Part shown: piece after piece, positions 42,908-51,190 of the stretch
Position numbering within the stretch: position 1 is the first letter of the stretch
How the letters are laid out: each line of letters begins with the position of its first letter
Assembly (NCBI RefSeq): GCF_013205025.1
Contig: NZ_JABMLE010000001.1
Coordinates: forward strand, 1,116,001-1,180,000
Direction: 5' to 3'
DNA length: 64,000 nucleotides
From: Rathayibacter sp. VKM Ac-2857
Lineage (GTDB): Bacteria; Actinomycetota; Actinomycetes; Actinomycetales; Microbacteriaceae
Notes under the pieces: generated by a model
Told to the model about the DNA's origin: nothing
What the model saw: the letters and a program-made list of their open reading frames with translations, nothing else
The model's database searches: none
Made by a program: the position numbers and the translations under genes

Positions 42908-43576
42908 CTACTTCGCTCGGTACCTGTGCTCCGGGCGGCCGGTGGTGCCGTAGCTCAGGGTCATCTCCACCAGGCCGCGGCCGGCGAGGCCCGAGAGGTA
43001 GCGCTGCGCCGTCGCACGCGAGATGCCCGCCCGCTCCGAGACCTCGAGGGCCGAGAGCTCGGCGCCCGACTCGGACAGCCGCGCCAGCACGAGCTGCTCC
43101 GTCGCCGAGCGCGACGGCTGCGTGGCCGCCGCGTCGCCCGAATGCAGGATGCGCAGCGCCCGCTCCACCGCCTCCTGATCGGCGACCCGGTCCTCGCGCA
43201 GCACGTTGCGGAAGCGCACGTACGCGTCGAGGCGCTCACCGAGCAGCCGCGCGTCGAACGGCTTGATCAGGTAGCCGAGAGCCCCGGCATGCAGGGCCTT
43301 CCGCACCGTCGCGCCGTCCGAGGCGGCGCTCACCACGAACGCGTCCGTCTCCAGCTCGCGCAGCAGCGCGATCCCGCTCTGGTCCGGCAGGTGCACGTCG
43401 AGCAGCAGCAGGTCCGGCGCGTGCTCGAGCACCGCCGCCCGCGCCGCCCGGGCGGTGTGCACCGGCGGCAGCGCCCGCAGGCCCTGGCGGGTGTCGACCA
43501 GGTCGGCGTGCAGCTGCGCCACCCGGAAGTCGTCGTCGACGACGAGCACGGTGCGCTCCTGCTGATCCGGGGTCAT
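42908..43576 (-). CDS. CitB/DcuR-type response regulator
   Basis: This 222-residue regulator has a receiver domain with acidic D14-D15-D16, phosphoacceptor D60 (LLLLDVHLPD) and K105 in YLIKPFDA. The C-terminal domain (about 155-215) is a winged HTH: SALEVSERAGISRATAQRYLSGLAGRGLVEM. The ATG overlaps the kinase stop by 4 nt. It probably activates the citrate transporter gene at 45470 when a carboxylate is sensed; that target is inferred. Confidence 0.92.
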   Translation of the reverse strand: MTPDQQERTVLVVDDDFRVAQLHADLVDTRQGLRALPPVHTARAARAAVLEHAPDLLLLDVHLPDQSGIALLRELETDAFVVSAASDGATVRKALHAGALGYLIKPFDARLLGERLDAYVRFRNVLREDRVADQEAVERALRILHSGDAAATQPSRSATEQLVLARLSESGAELSALEVSERAGISRATAQRYLSGLAGRGLVEMTLSYGTTGRPEHRYRAK

Positions 43577-45276
43577 CGGTCCTCCTCCTCGAGCGGCGAC
43601 TCGTCAGGCAGCTCGTCCTCCGGCGGCAGCACCGCGCCCGGCAGCCGCGCGCAGAGCACCGCCCCGGAGGACTCGCCACCGGCGTCCGCCAGCCACACCT
43701 CGCCGCCGCGCCGCGCCGCGACCTCGCGGCAGAGCGGCAGCCCGAAGCCGCGGCCGTGCACGCGATCGTCGTCCTCGTCCACGGCGCCCGGTCCGCGCGC
43801 GAAGAGCGACTCCGGATCCGCGACGCCGTCCCCCGAGTCGGCCACGGTCACGAACAGCGTGCCGCCGTCGTCGAGCAGCTCGACCTCGACGAACCGCACG
43901 TCCCGGCTCCCCTCGACGGCCGCGCGCACCGCGTTGTCGACGAGATTGCCGACCACCGTCGCGACGTCCTCCGGCTCGATCACCGTCCCGCGCACCAGCG
44001 TCTCCTCGCCGAGGGTCAGCAGCACGCCGCGCTCGGCCGCCTCGATCCCCTTCGCACCGACCAGCGCCTGGAGATAGGGCTCCTGCAGCCGGTCGGCGTG
44101 CTGCACCGGGTACTTCAGCGGCCCGCGGGTCAGCACCTCGTCGAGGTACTCGCGCGCCGACCCCGTCCGGCCCGCGTCGAGCAGCCCGGCCACCACGTGC
44201 AGCCGGTTGGCAAACTCGTGCCGCTGCACCCGCAGCGCGTTGGTCATCGCGCCGACCGCGTCGAGGCGCCGGCTGAGCGCGGCGAGCGCCGTCCGGTCGC
44301 GCAGCACCACCACGACGCCGAGATCGCGGTCGCCGCGGGTGACCCGGCGGATGTCGACGTAGACGATGCGCGAGCGCACGACGAAGCCCTCCTCGCCGGC
44401 GCTTCGGGCGGGCTCGCTCGAGGCGAGGGCCGCCGAGATCGCGTCGGCGAGCGGCTGCGGCAGCCCGAGGTCGGCGAGCGCTCGGCCGTGCAGCGCGCGC
44501 CCGGTGGGATCCTCCGAGCCGAGGATCGCGGCGGCGCGCGCGTTGCAGACGCCGACCCTCCCGTCGCGGTCCAGGGCGAGCACCCCCTCGTCGACCCCGT
44601 CGAGCACGGCGGCCTGGTCCTGCACCAGCGCGGTGAGCTCCTCCGGGGCGAGCCCGAGGGTGAGCCGCAGCAGCCGGCGCCGGATGAAGACCGAGGCGAC
44701 GGCCGCGAGCACCAGCCCGGCGAGCGCCGCCGCGAGCACCCCCAGCAGCGCGGTCGGCAGATCGTCGAAGACGCTGGAGCGGGCGAAGCCGATGCTCACC
44801 TCGCCCACCACGCGCGCGCCGTCCGGCCCGTAGACCGGTACCTTCGCCCGCGCGGACTCCCCGAGCGTGCCGGTGCCCCAGGACACCGACTCCCGGCCGG
44901 CGAGCGCCTCCTCCGCACTCGTCGAGACCACCTCGCCGAGCCGCTCGGGGTCGGGGTGGGCCAGCCGGATCCCGCGGTCGTCGGTGATCACCACGAAGAG
45001 CGCGCCGGTGCGCTCCTCCACGGCCTCGGCGGCGGTCTCCAGCGTCCCGCCCTCCAGCTCGGCGCGCGACGGCACGGCCGGGTCGGCGGAGGACGCGGCG
45101 ACGGCGTCGCGCACGTCGGCGTCCTCGGCGACGGTGCGGGCGATGGCGAGCGCCGTCTCCTCGGCCTCGCCCTGCAGCTGCTGCACGCTGAGCGCGGTGA
45201 CGAGGCCCGCGCAGACCAGGACGGCCGCGGTGACGGTCGCGAGCTGCAGCACGAGCACATGGGTCGCGAAGCGCAT
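43573..45276 (-). CDS. CitA/DcuS-type sensor histidine kinase
   Basis: This 567-residue kinase starts at the ATG at 45276 (GAGGAGG RBS just upstream). TM1 (about 6-30), an extracytoplasmic PAS-like sensor (about 35-165, LAHPDPERLGEVVSTSAEEAL), TM2 (about 172-195), a cytosolic PAS, then the kinase core follow. The phosphoacceptor His is in RVQRHEFANRLHVVAG, the CitA/DcuS form of the H box. The N box is GNLVDNAVRAAVEG and the G box DSGDGVADPESLF and GRGFGLPLCREVA. It most likely senses citrate or a C4-dicarboxylate outside the cell. Confidence 0.93.
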   Translation of the reverse strand: MRFATHVLVLQLATVTAAVLVCAGLVTALSVQQLQGEAEETALAIARTVAEDADVRDAVAASSADPAVPSRAELEGGTLETAAEAVEERTGALFVVITDDRGIRLAHPDPERLGEVVSTSAEEALAGRESVSWGTGTLGESARAKVPVYGPDGARVVGEVSIGFARSSVFDDLPTALLGVLAAALAGLVLAAVASVFIRRRLLRLTLGLAPEELTALVQDQAAVLDGVDEGVLALDRDGRVGVCNARAAAILGSEDPTGRALHGRALADLGLPQPLADAISAALASSEPARSAGEEGFVVRSRIVYVDIRRVTRGDRDLGVVVVLRDRTALAALSRRLDAVGAMTNALRVQRHEFANRLHVVAGLLDAGRTGSAREYLDEVLTRGPLKYPVQHADRLQEPYLQALVGAKGIEAAERGVLLTLGEETLVRGTVIEPEDVATVVGNLVDNAVRAAVEGSRDVRFVEVELLDDGGTLFVTVADSGDGVADPESLFARGPGAVDEDDDRVHGRGFGLPLCREVAARRGGEVWLADAGGESSGAVLCARLPGAVLPPEDELPDESPLEEEDR

Positions 45277-45469
45277 CGGGCCTCCTCGCCGGGTGCTGAT
45301 CGAGTCGACCGGACCGGTCGCGCTGCGCAGAATGCGCAGAACCCACACTATGCGCAGATCGCGCGCTAATGAGCGATACCCGGGCCGGGCGGCCGGGGCT
45401 GCCTAGTGTGTCCACGACCTGGAGAGCCCGCCGCGGGATCCCGGACGCACGACGACGAAGGAGTCAGCA

Positions 45470-46960
45470 GTGTTGGTAGTACTCGGATTCACGATGATCC
45501 TGGCCTTCATGGCCCTGATCATGACCAAGCGGCTCACGCCCATGGTCGCCCTGATCGTCGTCCCGACGATCTTCGGGCTCTTCGCCGGCGCCGGTCTCGG
45601 CATCGGCGACATGGTGCTCGAGGCGATCGGCAGCCTCGCCCCCACCGCCGCCCTGCTGATGTTCGCGATCATGTACTTCGGCATCATGATCGACGTCGGC
45701 CTCTTCGACCCGCTGATCCGCTTCATCGTCCGCGCGCTCGGCGACGACCCGGCCAAGGTCGTCCTCGGCACCGCGCTGCTGGCCGGCGCGGTCTCGCTCG
45801 ACGGCGACGGCTCGACCACCTTCATCGTGACCACGGCCGCGATGCTGCCGATCTACCTCCGCCTCGGGATGAACCCGGTCGTCCTCACCTGCGTCGCCGG
45901 CCTCGCCAACGGCACGCTCAACATCGTCCCCTGGGGCGGCCCCACGGTGCGCGCCGCCGCGGCGCTGCAGGTCTCGCCGAGCGAGATCTTCGTGCCGATG
46001 CTGCCCTCGCTCGCGGTCGGCCTCGCCGTCACGCTCGTCTTCGCCTGGTTCCTCGGGCTCGGCGAGCGCCGCCGCCTCGGCTCGCTCGCCCTGGCCGAGC
46101 CGATGCTCGAGCAGGAGCTCGTCAACGCCGGCCGCGGCTCGTCGGCCCGCTCCGGAGCCCGCACCGGCGGCCTCGCCGCCCTCACCGGCGGCATCCGCAC
46201 CGTCGCCCGCGAGCGCTTCTCCTTCCTCCGCGGCCCGGAGTCGCTGCGCGGCGCCCAGGTCGCCGTCGCCGCCCGCGTCCAGGCCGACGACGCCGACACC
46301 GCGATGGCCGACACGATGCTCGACCCCGAGCGCGAGACGCTCCGCCCGAAGCTGATCTGGGTCAACCTCGTGCTCACCCTCGCCGTGATGACCCTCCTCG
46401 TCGCCGACATCCTGCCGCTGCCCTACGTCTTCATGGTCGGCTCCGCGGTCGCGCTGCTGATCAACTTCCCGAAGATGAAGGACCAGGCGTCCGAGATCGT
46501 CAAGCACGCGCCGAGCATCGTCGGCGTCGTCTCGATGGTCCTCGCGGCCGGCGTGCTGATCGGCGTCCTCAACGGCACCGGCATGGTCGACGCGATGGCC
46601 GAGTGGGTCGTCGACGTGATCCCGCCCGCGCTCGGCCCGTTCCTCGCCGTGATCACGGGCGTGCTGAGCATCCCGATGACGTTCTTCATGTCGAACGACG
46701 CGTTCTACTACGGCATCCTCCCGGTGCTCTCCGAGAGCGCCGCGCAGTACGGCATCGACCCGGTCGAGATGGCCCGCGCGTCGATCACCGGCCAGCCCGT
46801 CCACCTGCAGAGCCCGCTGGTGCCGGCGATCCTGCTGCTGGTCTCGCTCGCCGCGGTCAACCTCGGCGACCACCACCGCAAGGTCCTCTGGCGCGCGGTG
46901 ATCGTGTCGCTGGTGATGCTCGCGGTCGGCGTGCTGGTCGGCGCGATCCCGTTCGGCTGA
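45470..46960 (+). CDS. CitMHS-family citrate/metal symporter
   Basis: This 496-residue transporter starts with a GTG after GAAGGAG (45458-45464). About 12 TM helices are present. The motifs SLDGDGSTTFIVTTAAMLPIY and NIVPWGGPTVRAAAAL are typical of CitMHS carriers, which take up citrate complexed with Mg, Ca or other divalent metals. It is divergent from the kinase/regulator pair, an arrangement typical of a two-component-controlled citrate uptake system. Confidence 0.93.
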   Translation: MLVVLGFTMILAFMALIMTKRLTPMVALIVVPTIFGLFAGAGLGIGDMVLEAIGSLAPTAALLMFAIMYFGIMIDVGLFDPLIRFIVRALGDDPAKVVLGTALLAGAVSLDGDGSTTFIVTTAAMLPIYLRLGMNPVVLTCVAGLANGTLNIVPWGGPTVRAAAALQVSPSEIFVPMLPSLAVGLAVTLVFAWFLGLGERRRLGSLALAEPMLEQELVNAGRGSSARSGARTGGLAALTGGIRTVARERFSFLRGPESLRGAQVAVAARVQADDADTAMADTMLDPERETLRPKLIWVNLVLTLAVMTLLVADILPLPYVFMVGSAVALLINFPKMKDQASEIVKHAPSIVGVVSMVLAAGVLIGVLNGTGMVDAMAEWVVDVIPPALGPFLAVITGVLSIPMTFFMSNDAFYYGILPVLSESAAQYGIDPVEMARASITGQPVHLQSPLVPAILLLVSLAAVNLGDHHRKVLWRAVIVSLVMLAVGVLVGAIPFG

Positions 46961-46975
46961 TCCGGGGACCTGGCG

Positions 46976-47782
46976 TCAGCCCAGCAGCGGCGCCAGGTTC
47001 TCCGTCCACACGTCGAAGCCGAGCTTCACGATCAGCGCCCCGACCACCACGAGGAACGCGATCCGGATGAACCGGCTGCCCTTCGCGACCGCCATCCTCG
47101 AGCCGAGGTAGGCGCCCGCCACGTTCGCGAGCCCCATGAACAGCCCGAGCACCCAGATCACGTGGCCGCCCGGCACGAAGTACAGCAGCGCACCGAGATT
47201 CGTCGCGACGTTGACGATCTTCGCCTTCGCGCTCGCGAGCAGGAAGTCGTAGCCCAGCGCCGTGATCAGCGCGATGATCAGGAACGTCCCCGTCCCCGGC
47301 CCGATCAGCCCGTCGTAGAAGCCGATGACGAGCCCGAGCACCCCCGCGGTCACCAGGTGCCGCCGCCCGGCGTGCTTGAGCGCGGTGACGCTGCCCATGG
47401 CCGGCCGCGCGATCGTCACCACGGCCACGACGATCAGCGCGACGACGATGATCGGCTTGAACACCGAGGCGGGCAGCAGCCCCGCGAGATTCGCTCCCCC
47501 GTAGCTGCCGGCCAGCGCCACCGCCGCCATCGGCAGCGCCGTCCGCAGGTCCGGCCTCGCCCGCCGGTAGAAGGTGATCGCGCTCGTCGTCGTCCCGAAG
47601 ATCGAGGCGAGCTTGTTGGTCGCGAGCGCCTGCACGGGCGAGATGCCCGGCACGAGCAGCAGGGCGGGGAGTTGGAGCAGGCCGCCGCCGCCCACCACCG
47701 CGTCGATCCAGCCCGCGGCGAACGCGGCCAGGATCATCAGCAGGATGACCGGGAGGGCGAGGTCCTCGGTGAACGTCAGCAT
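46976..47782 (-). CDS. TSUP-family permease (sulfite exporter TauE/SafE-like)
   Basis: This 268-residue membrane protein has about 8 TM helices, starting at the ATG at 47782. The motifs AGWIDAVVGGGGLLQLPALL (near residues 20-40) and GFYDGLIGPGTGTFLIIAL are the family hallmarks in each half. TSUP proteins move sulfite, sulfoacetate or other small anions. The substrate is unknown. The gene ends 15 nt from the citrate transporter stop (convergent). Confidence 0.9.
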   Translation of the reverse strand: MLTFTEDLALPVILLMILAAFAAGWIDAVVGGGGLLQLPALLLVPGISPVQALATNKLASIFGTTTSAITFYRRARPDLRTALPMAAVALAGSYGGANLAGLLPASVFKPIIVVALIVVAVVTIARPAMGSVTALKHAGRRHLVTAGVLGLVIGFYDGLIGPGTGTFLIIALITALGYDFLLASAKAKIVNVATNLGALLYFVPGGHVIWVLGLFMGLANVAGAYLGSRMAVAKGSRFIRIAFLVVVGALIVKLGFDVWTENLAPLLG

Positions 47783-47851
47783 CGGTCGGAAGCGTACGCG
47801 GCCGCCGCCACCCCCTCGACCCGGGCGGCGCGCCACCCTAGGGTCGGCGGC

Positions 47852-48844
47852 ATGCGATTCGGACTCTTCATCCCCCAGGGCTGGCGCCACGACCTCGTCG
47901 GCATCGATCCCGCCGACCAGTGGCGCACCATGCGCGACCTCGCCCAGCACGCCGACGCCGGCCCGTGGGAGTCGGTGTGGGTCTACGACCACTTCCACAC
48001 CGTCCCGGTGGTGACGGAGGAGGCGACCCACGAGGCCTGGACGCTGATGGCCGCGTTCGCCGCCGCCACGTCGCGGGTGCGGCTCGGCCAGATGTGCACC
48101 TGCATGAGCTACCGCAACCCCGCGCACCTCGCCAAGATCGCCACCACCGTCGACATCGTCTCCGGCGGCCGCGTCGAGATGGGCATCGGCGGCGGCTGGT
48201 ACGAGCACGAGTGGCGCGCCTACGGCTACGGCTTCCCGCCGATCGCCGAGCGCCTCGGCCGCCTCGACGAGGGCGTCCAGATCATGCGGCAGGCCTGGAC
48301 CGAGGGCGTCTCGACCCTCGACGGCCGGTACTACCAGGTGGACGGCGCGGTGAACCGCCCGCTCCCCCTGCAGGACGGCGGGATCCCGCTGTGGGTGGCC
48401 GGCGGCGGCGAGAAGGTGACGCTGCGCATCGCGGCGCAGTACGCGCAGTACACCAACTTCGCGGGCGCTCCCGAGGCGTTCGAGCACAAGAGCGCGGTCC
48501 TCCGCGGCCACTGCGAGCGGCTCGGCACCGACTACTCCGCGATCACCCGGAGCTCCAACTACAACGTGATGATCGCCGAGACCGAGGCGGAGGTCGAGAA
48601 GGGCCTCCAGCGCCTGGAGCAGCGCGTCACCCCCGCCCTCGGCGCCGAGGCGGCGGCGGCGTTCGTCGCCGAGTACCGCAGCCCCGACGCGCTCGCGGTC
48701 GGCACCCCCGCGCAGATCGTCGACCGCCTCGGCGACATGCGCGAGCGCGGCATGGACTACGCGATCACGTACTTCCCCGACGCCGCCTACGACCGCTCCG
48801 GCCTCGAGCTCTTCGAGCGCGACGTCGTCCCGCACCTGTCCTGA
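47852..48844 (+). CDS. LLM class F420-dependent oxidoreductase
   Basis: This 330-residue luciferase-like TIM-barrel flavoprotein starts at the ATG at 47852. MRFGLFIPQG, WVYDHFHTVP, LGQMCTCMSYRNPAHLAKIATTVDIVSGGRVEMGIGGGWYEHEW and VGTPAQIVDRLGDMRERG are typical of F420-dependent reductases. The start follows CCCTAGGGTCGGCGGC, so the mRNA may be leaderless with TAGGGT as -10. The substrate is unknown. Confidence 0.92.
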   Translation: MRFGLFIPQGWRHDLVGIDPADQWRTMRDLAQHADAGPWESVWVYDHFHTVPVVTEEATHEAWTLMAAFAAATSRVRLGQMCTCMSYRNPAHLAKIATTVDIVSGGRVEMGIGGGWYEHEWRAYGYGFPPIAERLGRLDEGVQIMRQAWTEGVSTLDGRYYQVDGAVNRPLPLQDGGIPLWVAGGGEKVTLRIAAQYAQYTNFAGAPEAFEHKSAVLRGHCERLGTDYSAITRSSNYNVMIAETEAEVEKGLQRLEQRVTPALGAEAAAAFVAEYRSPDALAVGTPAQIVDRLGDMRERGMDYAITYFPDAAYDRSGLELFERDVVPHLS

Positions 48845-48848
48845 GGCA

Positions 48849-48913
48849 CTGTCGATCCGTCGCGAACGGCTCCCTCCCTGCGGGTGAGACGACCGTTCCC
48901 GACGGATCGGCAG
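48849..48913. terminator. Hairpin after the oxidoreductase gene
   Basis: Two 21-nt arms (48849-48869, 48893-48913) pair with two mismatches (core GATCCGTCG/CGACGGATC). It begins five nt after the stop codon of the + strand gene. Confidence 0.7.
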
Positions 48914-48984
48914 CGCGCCTACGCCTCGCCCGCGCGGTCCGCAAGTCCCTGCGTCAGGGCGGGCCGCCCGCCTACGGTCGAGGC

Positions 48985-49221
48985 ATGGACGCACAGGACA
49001 TCCGCTGGAACGACGAAGCCCGCGACAAGATCCTCGAGGACTCGGACAGGGTCCTCCGGGAGGCGGTGCTCGACCTCGCGAAGACCAAGGAGGGTGAGCC
49101 CTGGGAGGACGTCTTCGCAGAGCTGAACGCACGGCTGAAAGATCAGTTCATCGACTTCGAGCCCGGCCCGGACCTCCGCAAGTACGCCGAGGCCGTCTCC
49201 GCGGGGGAGATCGAGTCGTGA
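48985..49221 (+). CDS. Hypothetical protein, 78 residues
   Basis: A small acidic, helical, soluble protein (RWNDEARDKILEDSDRVLREAVLDLAKTKEG, then DVFAELNARLKDQFIDFEPG). No family is recognised. It starts at an ATG preceded by TACGGT, a possible -10 for a leaderless mRNA. It overlaps the next small gene by 4 nt (GTGA), so the two form a bicistronic unit of short acidic proteins. Confidence 0.75.
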   Translation: MDAQDIRWNDEARDKILEDSDRVLREAVLDLAKTKEGEPWEDVFAELNARLKDQFIDFEPGPDLRKYAEAVSAGEIES

Positions 49222-49406
49222 GCACCGACGACGACACGGCCGGCCGCACCGAGGACCCGGCGCTCGCCGACGACCTCGCCTCGATCCGCGCCGTCGGCGA
49301 GGGCCGCCGCGGCGACGCCGCCGACGAGTCGGACGTCGACCACGGCGACCCGCAGGCCGTCGAGCAGGTCGAGCAGGAGCTCAAGGGCGGCCTCGACCTC
49401 GACTGA
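49218..49406 (+). CDS. Hypothetical acidic protein, 62 residues
   Basis: A very acidic short protein (Asp, Glu and Ala-rich, with DESDVDHGDPQAVEQVEQEL). It begins at the GTG that overlaps the stop of the previous gene. No family is recognised. It is followed by a clear terminator. Confidence 0.7.
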   Translation: MSTDDDTAGRTEDPALADDLASIRAVGEGRRGDAADESDVDHGDPQAVEQVEQELKGGLDLD

Positions 49407-49421
49407 CCGGTCGCAGAACGC

Positions 49422-49458
49422 AGAAGGCCCGCTCCCCCGTTGAGGGAGCGGGCCTTCT
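49422..49458. terminator. Strong terminator
   Basis: A perfect 15-bp stem AGAAGGCCCGCTCCC (49422-49436 with 49444-49458) has a 7-nt loop, followed by TTGCG. It ends the two-gene unit before the convergent OYE gene. Confidence 0.88.
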
Positions 49459-49473
49459 TGCGTTTGCGGGCGA

Positions 49474-50550
49474 CTACGCCGAGAGGCGCTCGTAGTCGGT
49501 GTAGCCCTCGGCGCCGCCGCCGTAGACGGTCTCCTGGACGAGCTCGTTCTCGGGGTGCCCGCCCTGCCAGCGCTCGACGAGGTCGGGGTTGGCCATGACG
49601 GGGCGGCCCACCGCGACGGCGTCGGCGTGGCCCTCGGTGATCAGTGCGGTCGCCTCCTCGCGGGAGGTCGGGCTGCCGAAGCCGCTGTTGGCGACGAAGA
49701 CGCCGCCGAAGCGGGTGCGCAGGTCCTGGACCAGCTCGCCGGCGGGCTCGGCGTGCAGGACGCTGAGGTAGGCGAGGCCCAGCGGCGCGAGGCCGTCGAC
49801 GACCGCCTCGTAGGTGGCGCGCACGTCGGCCTCGTCGGTCTCGACGACGTCCTGGATGTTGTGCGCGGGCGAGAGGCGGATGCCGACGCGGCCGGCGCCG
49901 ATCTCCTCGGCGACCGCCCGGGTCACCTCGATCACGAACGCGGCGCGGGCGGCGGGGCTTCCGCCGTAGGCGTCGGTGCGGACGTTCGAGACCGGCGAGA
50001 GGAACTCGTGCAGCAGGTAGCCGTTGGCTCCGTGCACCTCGACCCCGTCGAAGCCGGCGTCGACGGCGCGGCGGGCACCGGCGACGAACTCGTCGCGGAC
50101 CGTGGCGAGCTCCTCGGTGGTCAGCGCGTGCGGCACCGGGAACGGCTTCTTCTCGCCGCTCGGGACGCGGACCTCGCCGTCGATGGCGACGGCGCTCGGC
50201 GCGACGATGCGGTCGGTGCCGGTGACGTCGGTGTGCGTCACGCGTCCGCCGTTCATGACCTGCATGACGATGCGGCCTCCGGCGGCGTGCACGGCGTCGG
50301 CGACGCCCTTCCAGCCCTCGGCCTGCTCGGCGGTGACGATGCCGGGCTGGCCCGGGTACGCCTTCGACTCGGCGCTGGGGAAGACGCCCTCGCTGATGAT
50401 CAGGCCGAGCGAGGCGCGCTGGGCGTAGTGCTCGGCGATGAGGGCGCCGGGGACGCCCTGCTCGTCGGCCCGCAGGCGCGTCATCGGCGCCATGACGAGG
50501 CGGTTCGGCAGGTCGAGGTCGCCGGCGGTGAGGGGGGAGAAGGGATCCAC
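49474..50550 (-). CDS. Old-yellow-enzyme type alkene reductase
   Basis: This 358-residue FMN enzyme starts at the GTG at 50550 (RBS GAAAGG upstream). Features: RLVMAPMTRLRADEQGVP, IMQVMNGGRV (residues near the flavin), HGANGYLLHEFLSPVSNVRTDAYGGS with the His and Asn pair of OYEs, and VANSGFGSPTSREEATALI near the C-terminus. It reduces activated C=C bonds with NAD(P)H and may detoxify alpha,beta-unsaturated compounds. Confidence 0.93.
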   Translation of the reverse strand: MDPFSPLTAGDLDLPNRLVMAPMTRLRADEQGVPGALIAEHYAQRASLGLIISEGVFPSAESKAYPGQPGIVTAEQAEGWKGVADAVHAAGGRIVMQVMNGGRVTHTDVTGTDRIVAPSAVAIDGEVRVPSGEKKPFPVPHALTTEELATVRDEFVAGARRAVDAGFDGVEVHGANGYLLHEFLSPVSNVRTDAYGGSPAARAAFVIEVTRAVAEEIGAGRVGIRLSPAHNIQDVVETDEADVRATYEAVVDGLAPLGLAYLSVLHAEPAGELVQDLRTRFGGVFVANSGFGSPTSREEATALITEGHADAVAVGRPVMANPDLVERWQGGHPENELVQETVYGGGAEGYTDYERLSA

Positions 50551-50716
50551 GGATCGCCTTTCGATCGGAGAGCGGGGGGAGGGCGCGTCACCGTTCCCGG
50601 GACGCACCCCGGAGGCAACGGCGCCCGCGCCGCGCGCATTCCGCCTCCCGGCGTTCTCCCACCCGCGATGCGCCGGGCGGCCACCGCCCTCAGGTCGAGA
50701 GGAGCGTCGCGCGGAA

Positions 50717-51085
50717 CATGCTGGTCGAGTAGCCGCGGAGCGGCGTATCGAGACCCGCCGTCACCGACAGGGCGGTCTGCAGACTCGCCCTCTGACGCTG
50801 GTGGATCTACTTGGAAGAGACGCCCGCAGCATGCTGGTCGAGTAGCCCCGCAGGGGCGTATCGAGACCCTCCGTCACCAGCAAGGGCGGGTCTGCAGACT
50901 CGTCTGCGGACGACGGTGGATCTACTTGGAAGAGACGCCCGCAGAACATGCTGGTCGAGTAGCCCCGAAGGGGCGTATCGAGACCCACCCACCCCAAGGA
51001 CGTCGGTCTCTTCCCCGCCCCGCGGTGGCGCCGGAGGCGCCCCCTCCGCTCGATACGCCCGCGGAGCGGGCTACTCGATCAGCAG
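50717..51085. repeat. Second array of palindromic repeats with ~115-bp composite units
   Basis: Copies of the palindrome lie at 50717-50755, 50830-50868, 50947-50985 (all inverted relative to the consensus orientation) and 51048-51085 (facing). Spacing is about 113, 117 and 101 bp, and the spacers contain GTCTGCAGAC (50775-50784 and 50890-50899) and TGGATCTACTTGGAAGAGACG. The whole segment is close to the reverse complement of 9651-9901. No gene is present between 50551 and 51190. Confidence 0.88.
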
Positions 51086-51190
51086 GTGGACCCCGTTCCG
51101 CGACCATCGTCTTTCCCCTCGAGGACAGCCCTCGCTCGGGTGACACCCGGGCTGTCTACACTCGGGAGGCGAACGACGAGGGAGTGCGCG

